This document shows positions 55,629 to 64,000 of a stretch of DNA of 64,000 bases, in pieces (positions within the stretch are counted from its first letter, which is position 1; each line of letters opens with the position of its first letter). The DNA comes from Verrucomicrobiaceae bacterium. Lineage in GTDB: Bacteria; Verrucomicrobiota; Verrucomicrobiia; Verrucomicrobiales; Verrucomicrobiaceae. The position numbers and the translations under genes are program-made. The stretch covers positions 1 through 64,000 of the forward strand of contig CANNQP010000024.1 of NCBI GenBank assembly GCA_947507875.1, in the 5' to 3' direction. Under the pieces are notes generated by a model. The model did no database searches and was not told where the DNA came from. It was given only the letters and a program-made list of their open reading frames with translations.

Positions 55629-56758
55629 GACCGAAAAACATCAGAGGGTTGCATTGCCAGCACTCTTCGGAAGCCGATGAACGCGGAGAGAAAAGCGATT
55701 CCCGCCATAAATGCCGCGCATAGTAAGACCACTGGAACGGGTGTGTATAAACCGCGAAGGAAAGGAATCTGGCGAACAAACTCTGAGGTTAGAGTTGCTA
55801 TCGTTGTGCCGATGGCAAGACCAAGAAAAGTAAGGTAGGCCGCTTGAACTGCCATCATTACCGCCAATTGCTTGTGTGTGACTCCCATCACTTTCATAGT
55901 GATGAGGCTTCGTGAGTTATCTTTCACAAACATCAGAAAGGTCTGAGCCGTGAATGCAGTGCCCACCAATAACCCGATCATAATCGTGATGTTAAAGATC
56001 ATAGGAACCCCTTGCCCCTCGTAGAACCTATAGCTCTGATCCATAAAGTCCTGGCGAGAAAGGGCCTGCCATGGAGTGAGCCTATTGATCCTTTCCAAAA
56101 CTTCCTGTACCTTCCTTCCATCGGCGCATTTACCTGCGACAAAGGTCGAGCTTCGACTTTCACCCCTATTGAGTTCACGAGCCGTAAAAATGGATGTATG
56201 AACGATCGGAAGACCGGTGAAAGGCGGCGAGGCACTGCTGATTCCGCAGATCGTCAGCCATTGGTCATGCACTCGTATTGTTCTGCCGGGCTCAAAGGCT
56301 ATGCCCGGAAATAGAATCGCCCAGCCGCCGGGGTCCACAACCGCTACATTGCGTTCATTAATACCCTCCACCTGTCCTTTCTCCATTTTTGGTTCACCAA
56401 TACGATTCGACGGATCAACACCAAGAATGGATAACGTACGCAATTTTCCATGATCAGTCCTGCCATTGGTGTCTAATTTTAGTATTGGTACTGCCCAAGC
56501 GACACCTTCTATGCCTCGAATCATCTGCAAGGCTTTATCGGGCAAAGGCTTGGCCTGATCAAAGCATTCGGTATCAGGCTCCATGACCCAAAAATCTACT
56601 TCCCTAACATCTCTAATTTGGGAACCGCTCATGCCAAGAAATGCCTTCAACATGGATCCCTGATTTTGCATTAGAAATGCAGCGAGAGCGATCGCCATGA
56701 TCATCGCAACAAACTTAGCTTTGTCATAACAGAGGAGCTTAAATGCCACAGCAATCAT
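55625..56758 (-). CDS. FtsX-like ABC permease (DevC/MacB type)
   Basis: 377 aa from ATG 56758, which overlaps the TetR stop as ATGA (56755-56758). The longer frame to 56881 overlaps TetR and is discarded. There is one N-terminal TM helix (FVAMIMAIALAAFLMQNQG), a periplasmic domain of about 200 residues, and three C-terminal TM helices (IMIGLLVGTAFTAQTFLMFV, LAIGTTIAT, VVLLCAAFMAGIAFLSAFIG). This is the FtsX/MacB membrane topology at the size of DevC. It ends PSDVFR, as in many FtsX-family permeases. Confidence 0.9.
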   Translation of the reverse strand: MIAVAFKLLCYDKAKFVAMIMAIALAAFLMQNQGSMLKAFLGMSGSQIRDVREVDFWVMEPDTECFDQAKPLPDKALQMIRGIEGVAWAVPILKLDTNGRTDHGKLRTLSILGVDPSNRIGEPKMEKGQVEGINERNVAVVDPGGWAILFPGIAFEPGRTIRVHDQWLTICGISSASPPFTGLPIVHTSIFTARELNRGESRSSTFVAGKCADGRKVQEVLERINRLTPWQALSRQDFMDQSYRFYEGQGVPMIFNITIMIGLLVGTAFTAQTFLMFVKDNSRSLITMKVMGVTHKQLAVMMAVQAAYLTFLGLAIGTTIATLTSEFVRQIPFLRGLYTPVPVVLLCAAFMAGIAFLSAFIGFRRVLAMQPSDVFRS

Positions 56759-57399
56759 GGCTTGCCTCCTTTCTCCCTTTTTCTGTGCGGTTTTGCTTTC
56801 GCTCCCAGTGAATCGTGAATGAGTCGCAGGAGAAGAGATAAATGATTTTCCACCTCTTCTTGCGGATTCAGCATTCCCCAAAAAATTAGTCCATCGGATA
56901 CTGATATTAAACTCTTTGCCAGAACCGCTGGATCAAAATCATCTCTCAACTCGCCTCTATTTTGGCCTGCTCTAATCCACTTTGTAAGCTGGTCTGCTGC
57001 ATATTGATAATACTCCGCGACAAGCTGCATCACCTTTGGATTAATCATCGCCTCTGCATTGATCTGCGCCCACAAAACACAGCTTACCCTAGCTGAAGGC
57101 TGCTCCATCGCTAGGTTGCTTATCTCGACCATTTTTTCGATGCCTTGCCAAAAGGTCATCTCCGGAGTAGCTCCATTAAAAATCGTTTTTGCTAGAGCCC
57201 TGTCCAGCTCAATGAAGGCCTCAATCATCTCCTCCTTAGATTTGAAGTAAACGTAAAGTCCACCAAGACTCATCCCTAACTCCTTGCCCAAATCGCGCAT
57301 GGAAGTTTGGTGAAAACCTTTCTTCGCAAAACACTCCACACAGCGACGAAGTATTTCTTTGCGTCGTTCCTCATGATGAAATTCGGTTATCTTCGGCAT
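56755..57399 (-). CDS. TetR/AcrR-family repressor of the efflux operon
   Basis: 214 aa from ATG 57399. An in-frame ATG three codons earlier (57408) overlaps the predicted -10 element, so I prefer the later one. The N-terminal HTH (about 8-55) reads ILRRCVECFAKKGFHQTSMR, then LGKELGMSLGGLYVYFKSKE, the standard TetR fold. The C-terminal helical domain would bind the inducer. It is the first gene of the operon, overlaps the permease gene, and lies just behind a perfect palindrome, so autoregulation with release by an exported compound is likely. Confidence 0.93.
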   Translation of the reverse strand: MPKITEFHHEERRKEILRRCVECFAKKGFHQTSMRDLGKELGMSLGGLYVYFKSKEEMIEAFIELDRALAKTIFNGATPEMTFWQGIEKMVEISNLAMEQPSARVSCVLWAQINAEAMINPKVMQLVAEYYQYAADQLTKWIRAGQNRGELRDDFDPAVLAKSLISVSDGLIFWGMLNPQEEVENHLSLLLRLIHDSLGAKAKPHRKREKGGKP

Positions 57400-57405
57400 A
57401 ACCTG

Positions 57406-57433
57406 CATATAAAGAACGAACGTTCGTTTTCAA
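57406..57433 (-). promoter_or_regulatory. Promoter with TetR operator in its spacer
   Basis: On the minus strand TTGAAA (plus 57428-57433) and TATATG (57406-57411) are 16 nt apart. The spacer holds AACGAACGTTCGTT (57415-57428), a perfect 14-bp palindrome of the kind TetR proteins bind. Transcription would start about 6-7 nt past the -10, at or next to ATG 57399, which suggests a leaderless mRNA. Confidence 0.65.
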
Positions 57434-57568
57434 TAAGTTTTTTTTCCTTCAGTCGCGTTTTAGAACGCCATTGCTATCTCTCCATTTAAGTGGCGTCTCG
57501 AATTCGTGAGCTCCTCTTTTGAAGTCGCTTCACTGATCAAGTTAAATCCATCAGGTCAGTCTCTTACC

Positions 57569-60109
57569 TTACGGATTCAGCGTCTCGTCGAGGTTCAGGA
57601 TCATCAGACAGACCGTCGTCCACGCCGCGTGTTCGACGACAGGTAGTGCGCCTTGGCGCTTGGATTCGCCGATTTGGACGAGCTTCTCCGCATCTTTCAG
57701 GTTCGCTCGATGATGCCGACGGGCTTCAGCCAGTGTTTGCCTCAGCGTGCTCAGGTCGCGCGCCTTGAGGTGACGGCCTGTGGCGCTTCGGTAAGCGTTT
57801 TGCAGCCGTTGCGATTCATCGCGGATGCCCGCCAGCTTTTCGGCCCACACGCGAGCAGCTTCGACGTAGGTGACATCGTTGAGCGTGGTCAGCGCGTGCA
57901 GCGGGGTGCTGGTGCGCTGCGGTTTCACGGCACAGGTTTGACGGGCGGGCACATCAAAGAAGCTCGCGGGTGCGACGCTGCGTCGCCAGAAGGTATAGAG
58001 GCTGCGGCGATACAAATCCTCACCCTTGCCCTGGAAGTAGCGGTTCTTCCCGAAGCTCATCTCCTCCCAGATGCCCGGCGGCTGGTAGGGCATGACGGCG
58101 GGGCCACCGCGCTTCTCCACGAGCAGGCCGGACAAGGCGAGCGCCTGATCGCGTAGGAAGCGCGAATCGATGCGATGACGCGGCCCGCGGGCGAGCAAGA
58201 CGTTCTCCGGGTCCTTCGCGAGCAGCGCGGGCGTGACGACGGCGCTTTGACGGTAGGTGCGAGAGGTGACGATGAGCCGGATGAGATGCTGCACATCCCA
58301 GCCGCTCTCGCGAAACTCCACCGCGAGCCAATCGAGCAGCTCGGGATGCGATGGAAGCTCGCCTTGAAGGCCAAAATCATCCGGCGTCTTCACGAGGCCA
58401 CGACCGAAGAACATCTGCCACAGGCGATTCACCGTGACGCGACTCATGAGCGGATGCTGGGGCGAGACCAGCCACTTCGCCAGAGCTAGGCGATCGGCTC
58501 TGGTGCCAGCGGGCAGTTGGGGCAAGAACGACGGCACAGCCGGTTCCACCTTGTCACCGGGCATCTCGTAGTTGCCGCGGTTCAGGACGCGTGTCTCGCG
58601 CTTCTTCTCATCGCGCATGATCATGACGTGAGGGATTTGCTGCTGGAGCTTCTCCTCCTCGGTCCGCAGCTTGTCGATGGCCTTCATCGCCTGGGACCAG
58701 CGTGCGTCGTTGCGCAAAAACAGCTCCACGAGGGACCGCTCGGTCTTGTTGGTGATCTTGGCGTAGTTCAGCGTCTCCAGCTTGATCGAGTTCGCGATGC
58801 GCCGCAGACCGTCCTCCTCGATGCGCTTGAGCAGCAGCTCAGGATCAGCACGCACTTCCTTCACCCAAGACTCAAACGGTTCCTTGAACTCCACGCTGCG
58901 TGCCATCAGTGCCTTCTCCGCGCTGTCACGCTTCGTTTGCGCGGTCTTCATCTGCGCATCCTGTTCCGGCGTGGCAAGCATCAAATAGGGCGACTCCAGC
59001 GCATACAGGCTGTCATACATGTTGCTGTAGCTCTTCTTGCCGAAGCGTTTGTCCACGCCGCCGGTTTCCACGAGCTGGTTGAACAGCGCGAACATCGAGT
59101 AGTAGTCTTTTTGCGTCAGTGGATCGAATTTATGATCGTGGCACTGCGCACAGCCCATCGTCAGGCCGAGCCACACGGCGCTGGTAGTCTCCACGCGGTC
59201 AAAAACCGTCTTCGTGCGATTCTCCTCCGCGATGGTGCCGCCCTCGGCATTCAGCATGTGATTGCGATTGAAAGCGGTGGCCACGAGCTGGTCCTGCGTG
59301 GGTTTTTCCAGCAGGTCACCGGCGAGTTGCTCGATGGTAAAGCGATCAAAGCGCAGGTTGTCATTGAAGGCCCGCACCACCCAGTCACGCCATGGCCAGT
59401 TCATGCGGTTGGCATCCATCTGATAACCATTCGTATCGGCATAACGCGCCACATCGAGCCAATCCATCGCCATGCGTTCGCCGTAACGCGACGATTTGAA
59501 CAATCGATCTACCGCAGAAGTGAAGGCACGGTCGAAATCCTTCGCTGTGTCTTTTTCAAACGCATCCAACTCCTTCAGCGTCGCTGGCATACCCGTGAGA
59601 TCAAGCGTGAGACGACGCAGCAGCGCCCCTGCCTCCTCCTGGGGTGAAAAGTCCAGTCCTTCAGCCTTCAACCGTTGGGAGATGAAGTGATCTATCGCCG
59701 AGGCATCCACAGGCACCGCTGCTTTGACCGGAGGCACAAAGGCCCAATGGGCCTCATACTTCGCCCCTTGCTCGATCCAGCGTTTGATCAGCTCCTTCTG
59801 CTGCGCGGTGAAGGGTTTTTTGTGTGCCTTCGGCGGCGGCATCACTTCATCCTCGTCATCGCTGAGAATACGCAGCCAGAGCTCCGATTTGGCGGGATCA
59901 CCCGGCACTATGGCCCGCACTCCATCATTCTCAGCGAGGGCCGAATCCCGCACATCCAATCGCAGACCAGCGGCCCGATGCTTTTCATCAAAACCGTGGC
60001 AAGAATAACAATTGTCCGACAGCAAGGGACGAATGTCGCGATTGAAGGATAGCTCCCCCGCCACTGCGGCGAGTGAACTGAGACCTAGCAGGAGGAAAAC
60101 GCACTTCAT
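57569..60109 (-). CDS. PSD1 (DUF1549/DUF1553) planctomycete-type cytochrome c protein
   Basis: 846 aa with a signal peptide (CVFLLLGLSSLAAVAG). A cytochrome-c-like domain binds heme through CYSCH (34-38) and continues RLDVRDSALAENDG, MPPP. It is followed by DUF1549 (about 120-340, RRLTLDLTGMPATLKELDAF, ATAFNRNHMLNAEGG) and DUF1553 (about 540-810, FFGRGLVKTPDDFGLQGELP, VTSRTYRQSA). These proteins are typically encoded beside DUF1501 and are proposed to act in polysaccharide oxidation; the reaction is unknown. Here no DUF1501 is adjacent. Its last 92 bp are duplicated at 51460-51551. Confidence 0.94.
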   Translation of the reverse strand: MKCVFLLLGLSSLAAVAGELSFNRDIRPLLSDNCYSCHGFDEKHRAAGLRLDVRDSALAENDGVRAIVPGDPAKSELWLRILSDDEDEVMPPPKAHKKPFTAQQKELIKRWIEQGAKYEAHWAFVPPVKAAVPVDASAIDHFISQRLKAEGLDFSPQEEAGALLRRLTLDLTGMPATLKELDAFEKDTAKDFDRAFTSAVDRLFKSSRYGERMAMDWLDVARYADTNGYQMDANRMNWPWRDWVVRAFNDNLRFDRFTIEQLAGDLLEKPTQDQLVATAFNRNHMLNAEGGTIAEENRTKTVFDRVETTSAVWLGLTMGCAQCHDHKFDPLTQKDYYSMFALFNQLVETGGVDKRFGKKSYSNMYDSLYALESPYLMLATPEQDAQMKTAQTKRDSAEKALMARSVEFKEPFESWVKEVRADPELLLKRIEEDGLRRIANSIKLETLNYAKITNKTERSLVELFLRNDARWSQAMKAIDKLRTEEEKLQQQIPHVMIMRDEKKRETRVLNRGNYEMPGDKVEPAVPSFLPQLPAGTRADRLALAKWLVSPQHPLMSRVTVNRLWQMFFGRGLVKTPDDFGLQGELPSHPELLDWLAVEFRESGWDVQHLIRLIVTSRTYRQSAVVTPALLAKDPENVLLARGPRHRIDSRFLRDQALALSGLLVEKRGGPAVMPYQPPGIWEEMSFGKNRYFQGKGEDLYRRSLYTFWRRSVAPASFFDVPARQTCAVKPQRTSTPLHALTTLNDVTYVEAARVWAEKLAGIRDESQRLQNAYRSATGRHLKARDLSTLRQTLAEARRHHRANLKDAEKLVQIGESKRQGALPVVEHAAWTTVCLMILNLDETLNP

Positions 60110-60207
60110 GTTGTTTCATCCTACGGCCTTCCTGCTGCTTTTGCAGTTACGAGGGTGCGTAAGGTGGCTTCCAGAGCCATATGTGATGCGAGAATGAAAC
60201 CGACTGA

Positions 60208-60222
60208 ATCCACTCGGTGGAT
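60208..60222. terminator. Short inverted repeat after the two-component genes
   Basis: ATCCAC-TCG-GTGGAT is a 6-bp stem with a 3-nt loop, 33 nt past the response-regulator stop. There is no U-run, so terminator function is only a guess. Confidence 0.25.
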
Positions 60223-60254
60223 CCATGGAAGGGCTTATCCGTTTCTTGAATACA

Positions 60255-60968
60255 TCAAAGTGTCATGGTTTTACGAAAATGATTGGCACGCCGACGTGAG
60301 ATTTCGATACCGTGGTTTTGACCTTTGAGGTGCACATAAAAACCACCTCCAAAGTAATCCTCCACACGAAGAATATGTGCAATGTTTAAGATCTGGGTTC
60401 GGCTGGCACGAAAGAAATATGCTGCGGGCAACCGAGCTTCAAGAGCACTCAGACTTCGTAGAACAAGGGGAGAATCGTCCTCAAAATACACGCGGGTGTA
60501 ATTGCCGACAGACTCAAGGAGACGGATTGATTTGAGTGGCACGAACCAAGTGCGTTCTGTAGTGCGCAAGAGGACACGGTCATGAATCTCGAACGGCAAC
60601 GAAGGAGGTTCTGGCGGCGGATTGAGTTGCAGTCGTGAAAGGCTGGCGGCTAGACGCTCGGGCGCGATTGGTTTAAGCAGATAGTCCACAGCGTTGACTT
60701 CAAAAGCACGCAGGGCATGCTGATCGAAGGCCGTGCAAAAGATGACACGAGGTGTAGGTCTAGGGAGTTCACTTAGCAGATCGAAACCTGTTCTTTCTGG
60801 CATTTGAATATCAAGAAATAACAGATCGGGACGCAGGTTAGCAATGCTTGCGAGGGCTTTGGTAACGTTTTCAGCCTCACCTACCACCTTGATTTCTGGA
60901 TGGCTCTGCAATAGGTGCCTGAGCTCGGCACGTGCACGGCGTTCGTCATCAATAATTAACGCTGTCAT
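60255..60968 (-). CDS. LytTR-family response regulator
   Basis: 237 aa. The receiver domain has acidic Asp7/Asp8, phospho-acceptor Asp53 (FLDIQMP) and Lys99 (YLLKP). The C-terminal LytTR DNA-binding domain (about 135-235) contains YTRVYFEDDSPLVLRSLSAL, FFRASRTQILNIAHI and ISRRRANHFRKTM. It overlaps the kinase gene by ATGA (60965-60968), so the two form a cognate pair. LytTR regulators bind direct repeats in promoters; I did not identify a target here. Confidence 0.95.
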   Translation of the reverse strand: MTALIIDDERRARAELRHLLQSHPEIKVVGEAENVTKALASIANLRPDLLFLDIQMPERTGFDLLSELPRPTPRVIFCTAFDQHALRAFEVNAVDYLLKPIAPERLAASLSRLQLNPPPEPPSLPFEIHDRVLLRTTERTWFVPLKSIRLLESVGNYTRVYFEDDSPLVLRSLSALEARLPAAYFFRASRTQILNIAHILRVEDYFGGGFYVHLKGQNHGIEISRRRANHFRKTMTL

Positions 60969-62038
60969 ATCATGGGCGCGGAAGGCAGTATAACTTTGGC
61001 TACGACGCGACCATTTTCCTCATGAAGATCCATGGATGCGGCCTCTCCAAATAGCAACGACACGCGCTGCCTGGCGTTGAACAAACCAAGACCTGTGGTT
61101 GTTTCACTGGTCACCAAGTGTCCTTTGTTACTCACAATGAGGATCAAATTCGACCCTTGCAGTCTCGCATCAATCTGAATGTCTGTTCCCTCATCACTAA
61201 GATTCACGCCAAACTTTACAGCATTCTCAGCAAGAGTTTGCAGAAGCAGGGGAGGGACCGAATACTCTAGAGTGTTAGGTTCGATATTCGTGTGAACGCG
61301 AAGACGTTGCTCAAATCTAGTGCCCTCAATATCGAGGTAAGCCTGAACAGCCTCCAACTCATCACGCAATGGCACCACTGAAGTCTCACTATGCTGCAGA
61401 GAGTAGCGCAGAATTTTGGCAAGTTGGGTCACGGTATCTCGTGCAATTTTTGGATCTTCATCGATTAGGTGGCGTAGGGTATTTAGGCTATTGAAAAGGA
61501 AATGAGGATGAATCTGGGCACGCAAGCTGGCGAGCGCAGCAGCTCGATTAGCAGCTGCAATTTCGCTCTGTCGCAATCGCATGGACGTCAGCTGCTCATG
61601 GGAATGGAATCCGAAATAAATGGCTGTCCAACCCACGATCTTAACCGCATCAATCAGCACAAAATCGACAATGAGAACTACCAAGATATGCCCAGGCAAT
61701 GAGGCTGAGGGAGTGATGCGAGGCCATACGCTAATGAACTGATGCACAATTGCTAAGACGAGACTACCCAGCACCAAGCGCCAGACCACGGCATTCAGCG
61801 AAGCAATGTGCCAATTGCGTTCCCGCATCCAGCTACGCCAAGCATGAGTGAGTAAAATACCACTTAAGCACTCCCAACCGTGAAAGAAAAAGCGATCCAG
61901 TGGGTAACTCAAGCGTCCAGCTTCATCAAACTCTGGTAGATCAGTGATCCAAAACACACACCAAAAAGCCAATTGGCATCCCCAGTAGAGTGGGCGCGCA
62001 CGCCAATGACGAAGTAGGGGGGCGATCAATGGATTCAT
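60965..62038 (-). CDS. LytS/YehU-type sensor histidine kinase
   Basis: 357 aa from ATG 62038, which overlaps the upstream stop as ATGA (62035-62038). The N-terminal half has about four TM helices (LYWGCQLAFWCVFWI; VVWRLVLGSLVLAIVHQFI; ILVVLIVDFVLIDAVKIVGW). The phospho-acceptor His lies in QIHPHFLFNSLN, the signature of the His_kinase/LytS family. An HATPase region follows (PPLLLQTLAENAVKFGVN, GLGLFNARQRVSLLFG). The ligand is unknown. Coupling to the beta-lactamase-fold gene suggests the three are co-expressed. Confidence 0.94.
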   Translation of the reverse strand: MNPLIAPLLRHWRARPLYWGCQLAFWCVFWITDLPEFDEAGRLSYPLDRFFFHGWECLSGILLTHAWRSWMRERNWHIASLNAVVWRLVLGSLVLAIVHQFISVWPRITPSASLPGHILVVLIVDFVLIDAVKIVGWTAIYFGFHSHEQLTSMRLRQSEIAAANRAAALASLRAQIHPHFLFNSLNTLRHLIDEDPKIARDTVTQLAKILRYSLQHSETSVVPLRDELEAVQAYLDIEGTRFEQRLRVHTNIEPNTLEYSVPPLLLQTLAENAVKFGVNLSDEGTDIQIDARLQGSNLILIVSNKGHLVTSETTTGLGLFNARQRVSLLFGEAASMDLHEENGRVVAKVILPSAPMI

Positions 62039-64000
62039 GGCTGCGATGTTGCCCAATTATAGAGCAACGCGAGAATTTCGAACAAAGTTGAATCGCTAAG
62101 CACATCCTTATTCATCAGCGCGATCAAACCACAGCCGTTCCCGGGATTAAAAAACATACCCGTGGCAACACCTTGCTCACCACCTGAATGACCAAGAAAA
62201 ACTCGGCCATCAGGCAGCGAAAAACCAGCGAAGCCTAAACCTTGCCATTCAGCACCTCTAACTTTGGGAAACGCAGGCTTTAGCATCAAGGCTACCGTCT
62301 CTTCCTTGAGGATGCGTTGGCCATTGAAAGCTCCCCCTAAAACGATCGCACGTAAAAACCGGGAAAGGTCGTTTGCGCTAGTGAAGACGCTGCCACTGGG
62401 GTAATCAGCAAACGAGTAGTGGCCTATAGGCTCATCCAAGTAGTTGTACGGCATTGCCAGTGGACGTGTTGTGGCATCGGCCAAGCGCCAACTGGTCTGG
62501 TTCATGCCCAAAGGTTTGAAGATAGACTGCATGCAATAAACATCGAACGGCTGTTCAGTCACTCGCTCCACAATCCAGCCAAGCAATGCGTAGGCGATAT
62601 TGCTGTATTCATACGAACTGCCTGGCGCTTTCCTGGAAAAAGTGACCGTCGAATAACGATTCTCCCCTCTCTTAAAGACAGAAGTGCAGAAGTCTGCCAA
62701 AGAGATCGTTGGATCCGTTCCATAAGTGTAAAACTCATCGTAATTAGGATAGATCGCATTGTCCGTGATGCTTGAGGTATGGCTGAGAAGTTGTCGAAGC
62801 GTGATTGGCCTAGTCTGGGCATGCGGATTACGCAGCGTGAAGGGTAAATATCCACTCACATCCACATCCAGATTTAGGCTCCCCTTCTCGACCTGTTGCA
62901 TCACAGCGGTAGCGGTGATCGTTTTGGAAATTGATGCCACGAGGAAGCCCGTGTCAGCAGTGGCGTCCAGAGGGTCTTCCACGTTTGCCTTTCCCGAGGC
63001 AGAGGCACGAAGCAACTCCTCTCCACGAGTCACTGCAACAGCCACTGCTTGGCGATCATATTTAGCGCCGAATTCTTCCAGTGCTTTGGTCAAGCTGCCC
63101 TGCGGATCCGTTGGGATGGCATCAAGTTCATAAAATTCGGCGCTCACGACTCCAGTTTGCCAATCAGCACCATATGCACTGACCTCATAACTTCCTGAAG
63201 GCACAGTCGAAAGTACTGCACTGTCATTCGATCCAGGAGATAGCGTCCCTGCTTTAGCTCGACGTGCAGCTTCGACCAAGGGCCAAGCATTCGATGAAGG
63301 CACATCCCATCCCTTGGCATACTTGATTAGGCTCTGAGTCGTGCGATCACGCACCACCAACTCGGTTGCTTTCACAACGTTTTGTCGCCCGAGAAGGGGT
63401 AATCCTGGCCCCACTGCACGGAAGAGGTATGGTGCATTTGCTGCGGAGGTAAAACGCAGCACTCCCGGCAGATTCCCGGCGACCATAGTGCGCAAGCGGG
63501 CGCTTCTTAACGAACCTGGCGCGCTGAAATGATTATCAGGAGGCAAGTCGAATTCAATGCTAGGACGTATTGCCGCCCCGAGAGCGAGCGTTATGGCTTT
63601 TTCTATGGCAAGGCTTGCAGGCTCATCGCTCGCAGTGGTCATTGCTACGGCGGCGCGATCACGAGTTGTCTGCACGACCATTTGAGCAAAATAGGTTCCA
63701 ATCGAACCATCATGCTGTGAAGTGATTACTCCATCAACCCTAGACACTTCCCAACCGAGTGCATATCCAGTGCTATTGCCGCCAAAGGGACGATGCAAAT
63801 AAGCAAGGGTTGCTGGTTTCAGCAGAGTATCTTCGCCACGCAGCCCGCGAAGATGCATCTGTACAAATCGGCTAAAACCATCCGTCGTCATGGAGAACAG
63901 TCCCGCAGGCATCAAATAGACTGGAAAATTAAAGGGTGCGAACAAAGGATTCTGCGGGTCGTGCAAAACTCGCGTGCCCACGACGGTGACATTTCCCCAA
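62035..64000 (-). CDS. Tandem beta-lactamase-fold serine hydrolase, N-terminus beyond the window
   Basis: The frame is open to the right edge without a start (codons before 63981 read WGNVTV), so the gene is partial. The first ~140 residues are the C-terminal part of one class C beta-lactamase/esterase domain (YALGWEVSRVDG, HDGSIGTYFAQM). A short beta-sandwich-like linker (about 200-290) leads to a complete second domain with SISK (SxxK nucleophile), YSN (YxN) and HSGG. Proteins of this family are usually D,D-peptidases or esterases rather than true beta-lactamases. Its stop overlaps the histidine kinase start, so it heads or belongs to the two-component operon. Confidence 0.88.
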   Translation of the reverse strand, partial: WGNVTVVGTRVLHDPQNPLFAPFNFPVYLMPAGLFSMTTDGFSRFVQMHLRGLRGEDTLLKPATLAYLHRPFGGNSTGYALGWEVSRVDGVITSQHDGSIGTYFAQMVVQTTRDRAAVAMTTASDEPASLAIEKAITLALGAAIRPSIEFDLPPDNHFSAPGSLRSARLRTMVAGNLPGVLRFTSAANAPYLFRAVGPGLPLLGRQNVVKATELVVRDRTTQSLIKYAKGWDVPSSNAWPLVEAARRAKAGTLSPGSNDSAVLSTVPSGSYEVSAYGADWQTGVVSAEFYELDAIPTDPQGSLTKALEEFGAKYDRQAVAVAVTRGEELLRASASGKANVEDPLDATADTGFLVASISKTITATAVMQQVEKGSLNLDVDVSGYLPFTLRNPHAQTRPITLRQLLSHTSSITDNAIYPNYDEFYTYGTDPTISLADFCTSVFKRGENRYSTVTFSRKAPGSSYEYSNIAYALLGWIVERVTEQPFDVYCMQSIFKPLGMNQTSWRLADATTRPLAMPYNYLDEPIGHYSFADYPSGSVFTSANDLSRFLRAIVLGGAFNGQRILKEETVALMLKPAFPKVRGAEWQGLGFAGFSLPDGRVFLGHSGGEQGVATGMFFNPGNGCGLIALMNKDVLSDSTLFEILALLYNWATSQP

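Overview
The window looks like chromosomal DNA of a member of the Verrucomicrobiota, probably near Prosthecobacter or Verrucomicrobium. The evidence is family content: PSD1-type DUF1549/DUF1553 cytochrome c, DUF1501, PVC-type heme-binding CxxCH protein, autotransporter-associated beta-strand repeats ending in a PEP-CTERM tail, and many very large secreted multidomain proteins. The genus is inference. Nearly every gene is on the minus strand. Only the ribonucleotide reductase locus (39.4-41.9 kb) and one AraC regulator (50.5-51.4 kb) are on plus. I saw no rRNA, tRNA, CRISPR array, IS element or phage gene.

Layout. (a) 1-18.2 kb: an apparent four-gene minus-strand operon of giant secreted proteins. 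In transcription order these are a 2620-aa heparinase/lyase-like protein, a 1022-aa (alpha/alpha)6-barrel-like protein, a 1346-aa S8 protease and an esterase that runs off the window. The first three end in the same ~120-aa C-terminal module. (b) 18.9-28.5 kb: a ~3200-aa beta-strand repeat protein with a PEP-CTERM tail, next to two paralogous PAS-AraC regulators (28.6-30.3 kb). (c) 30.5-37.3 kb: a second S8 protease, fused to a PQQ-like propeller and broken near its 3' end by a homopolymer frameshift, and a putative-Ig secreted protein. (d) 37.6-39.3 kb: a truncated ECF sigma factor, a hypothetical ORF and two coupled small membrane proteins. (e) 39.4-41.9 kb: a double-length ribonucleotide reductase R2 protein. 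Its first half keeps all six metal ligands but has Leu at the radical-Tyr site; its second half has lost five of six ligands. It is preceded by two NrdR-type boxes and followed by a 53-aa ORF ending in a CAGGC motif. (f) 42.3-50.4 kb: DUF1501, PVC heme protein, Dabb-domain, NHL-repeat and Gfo/Idh/MocA genes, with a divergent AraC regulator. (g) 51.7-57.4 kb: a tightly overlapped efflux operon (TetR, FtsX-like permease, ABC ATPase, HlyD-type adaptor, TolC-like lipoprotein, DUF3313-like lipoprotein) behind a promoter with a palindromic operator. (h) 57.6-60.1 kb: a PSD1 cytochrome gene; a 92-bp near-copy of its 3' end lies at 51.46-51.55 kb. (i) 60.3-64 kb: a tandem beta-lactamase-fold protein coupled to a LytS/LytR-type two-component pair.

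The overall picture is a heterotroph investing heavily in surface and secreted polymer-degrading proteins. The least ordinary locus is the fused R2/degenerate-R2 gene with its small cysteine-tailed partner and NrdR boxes.
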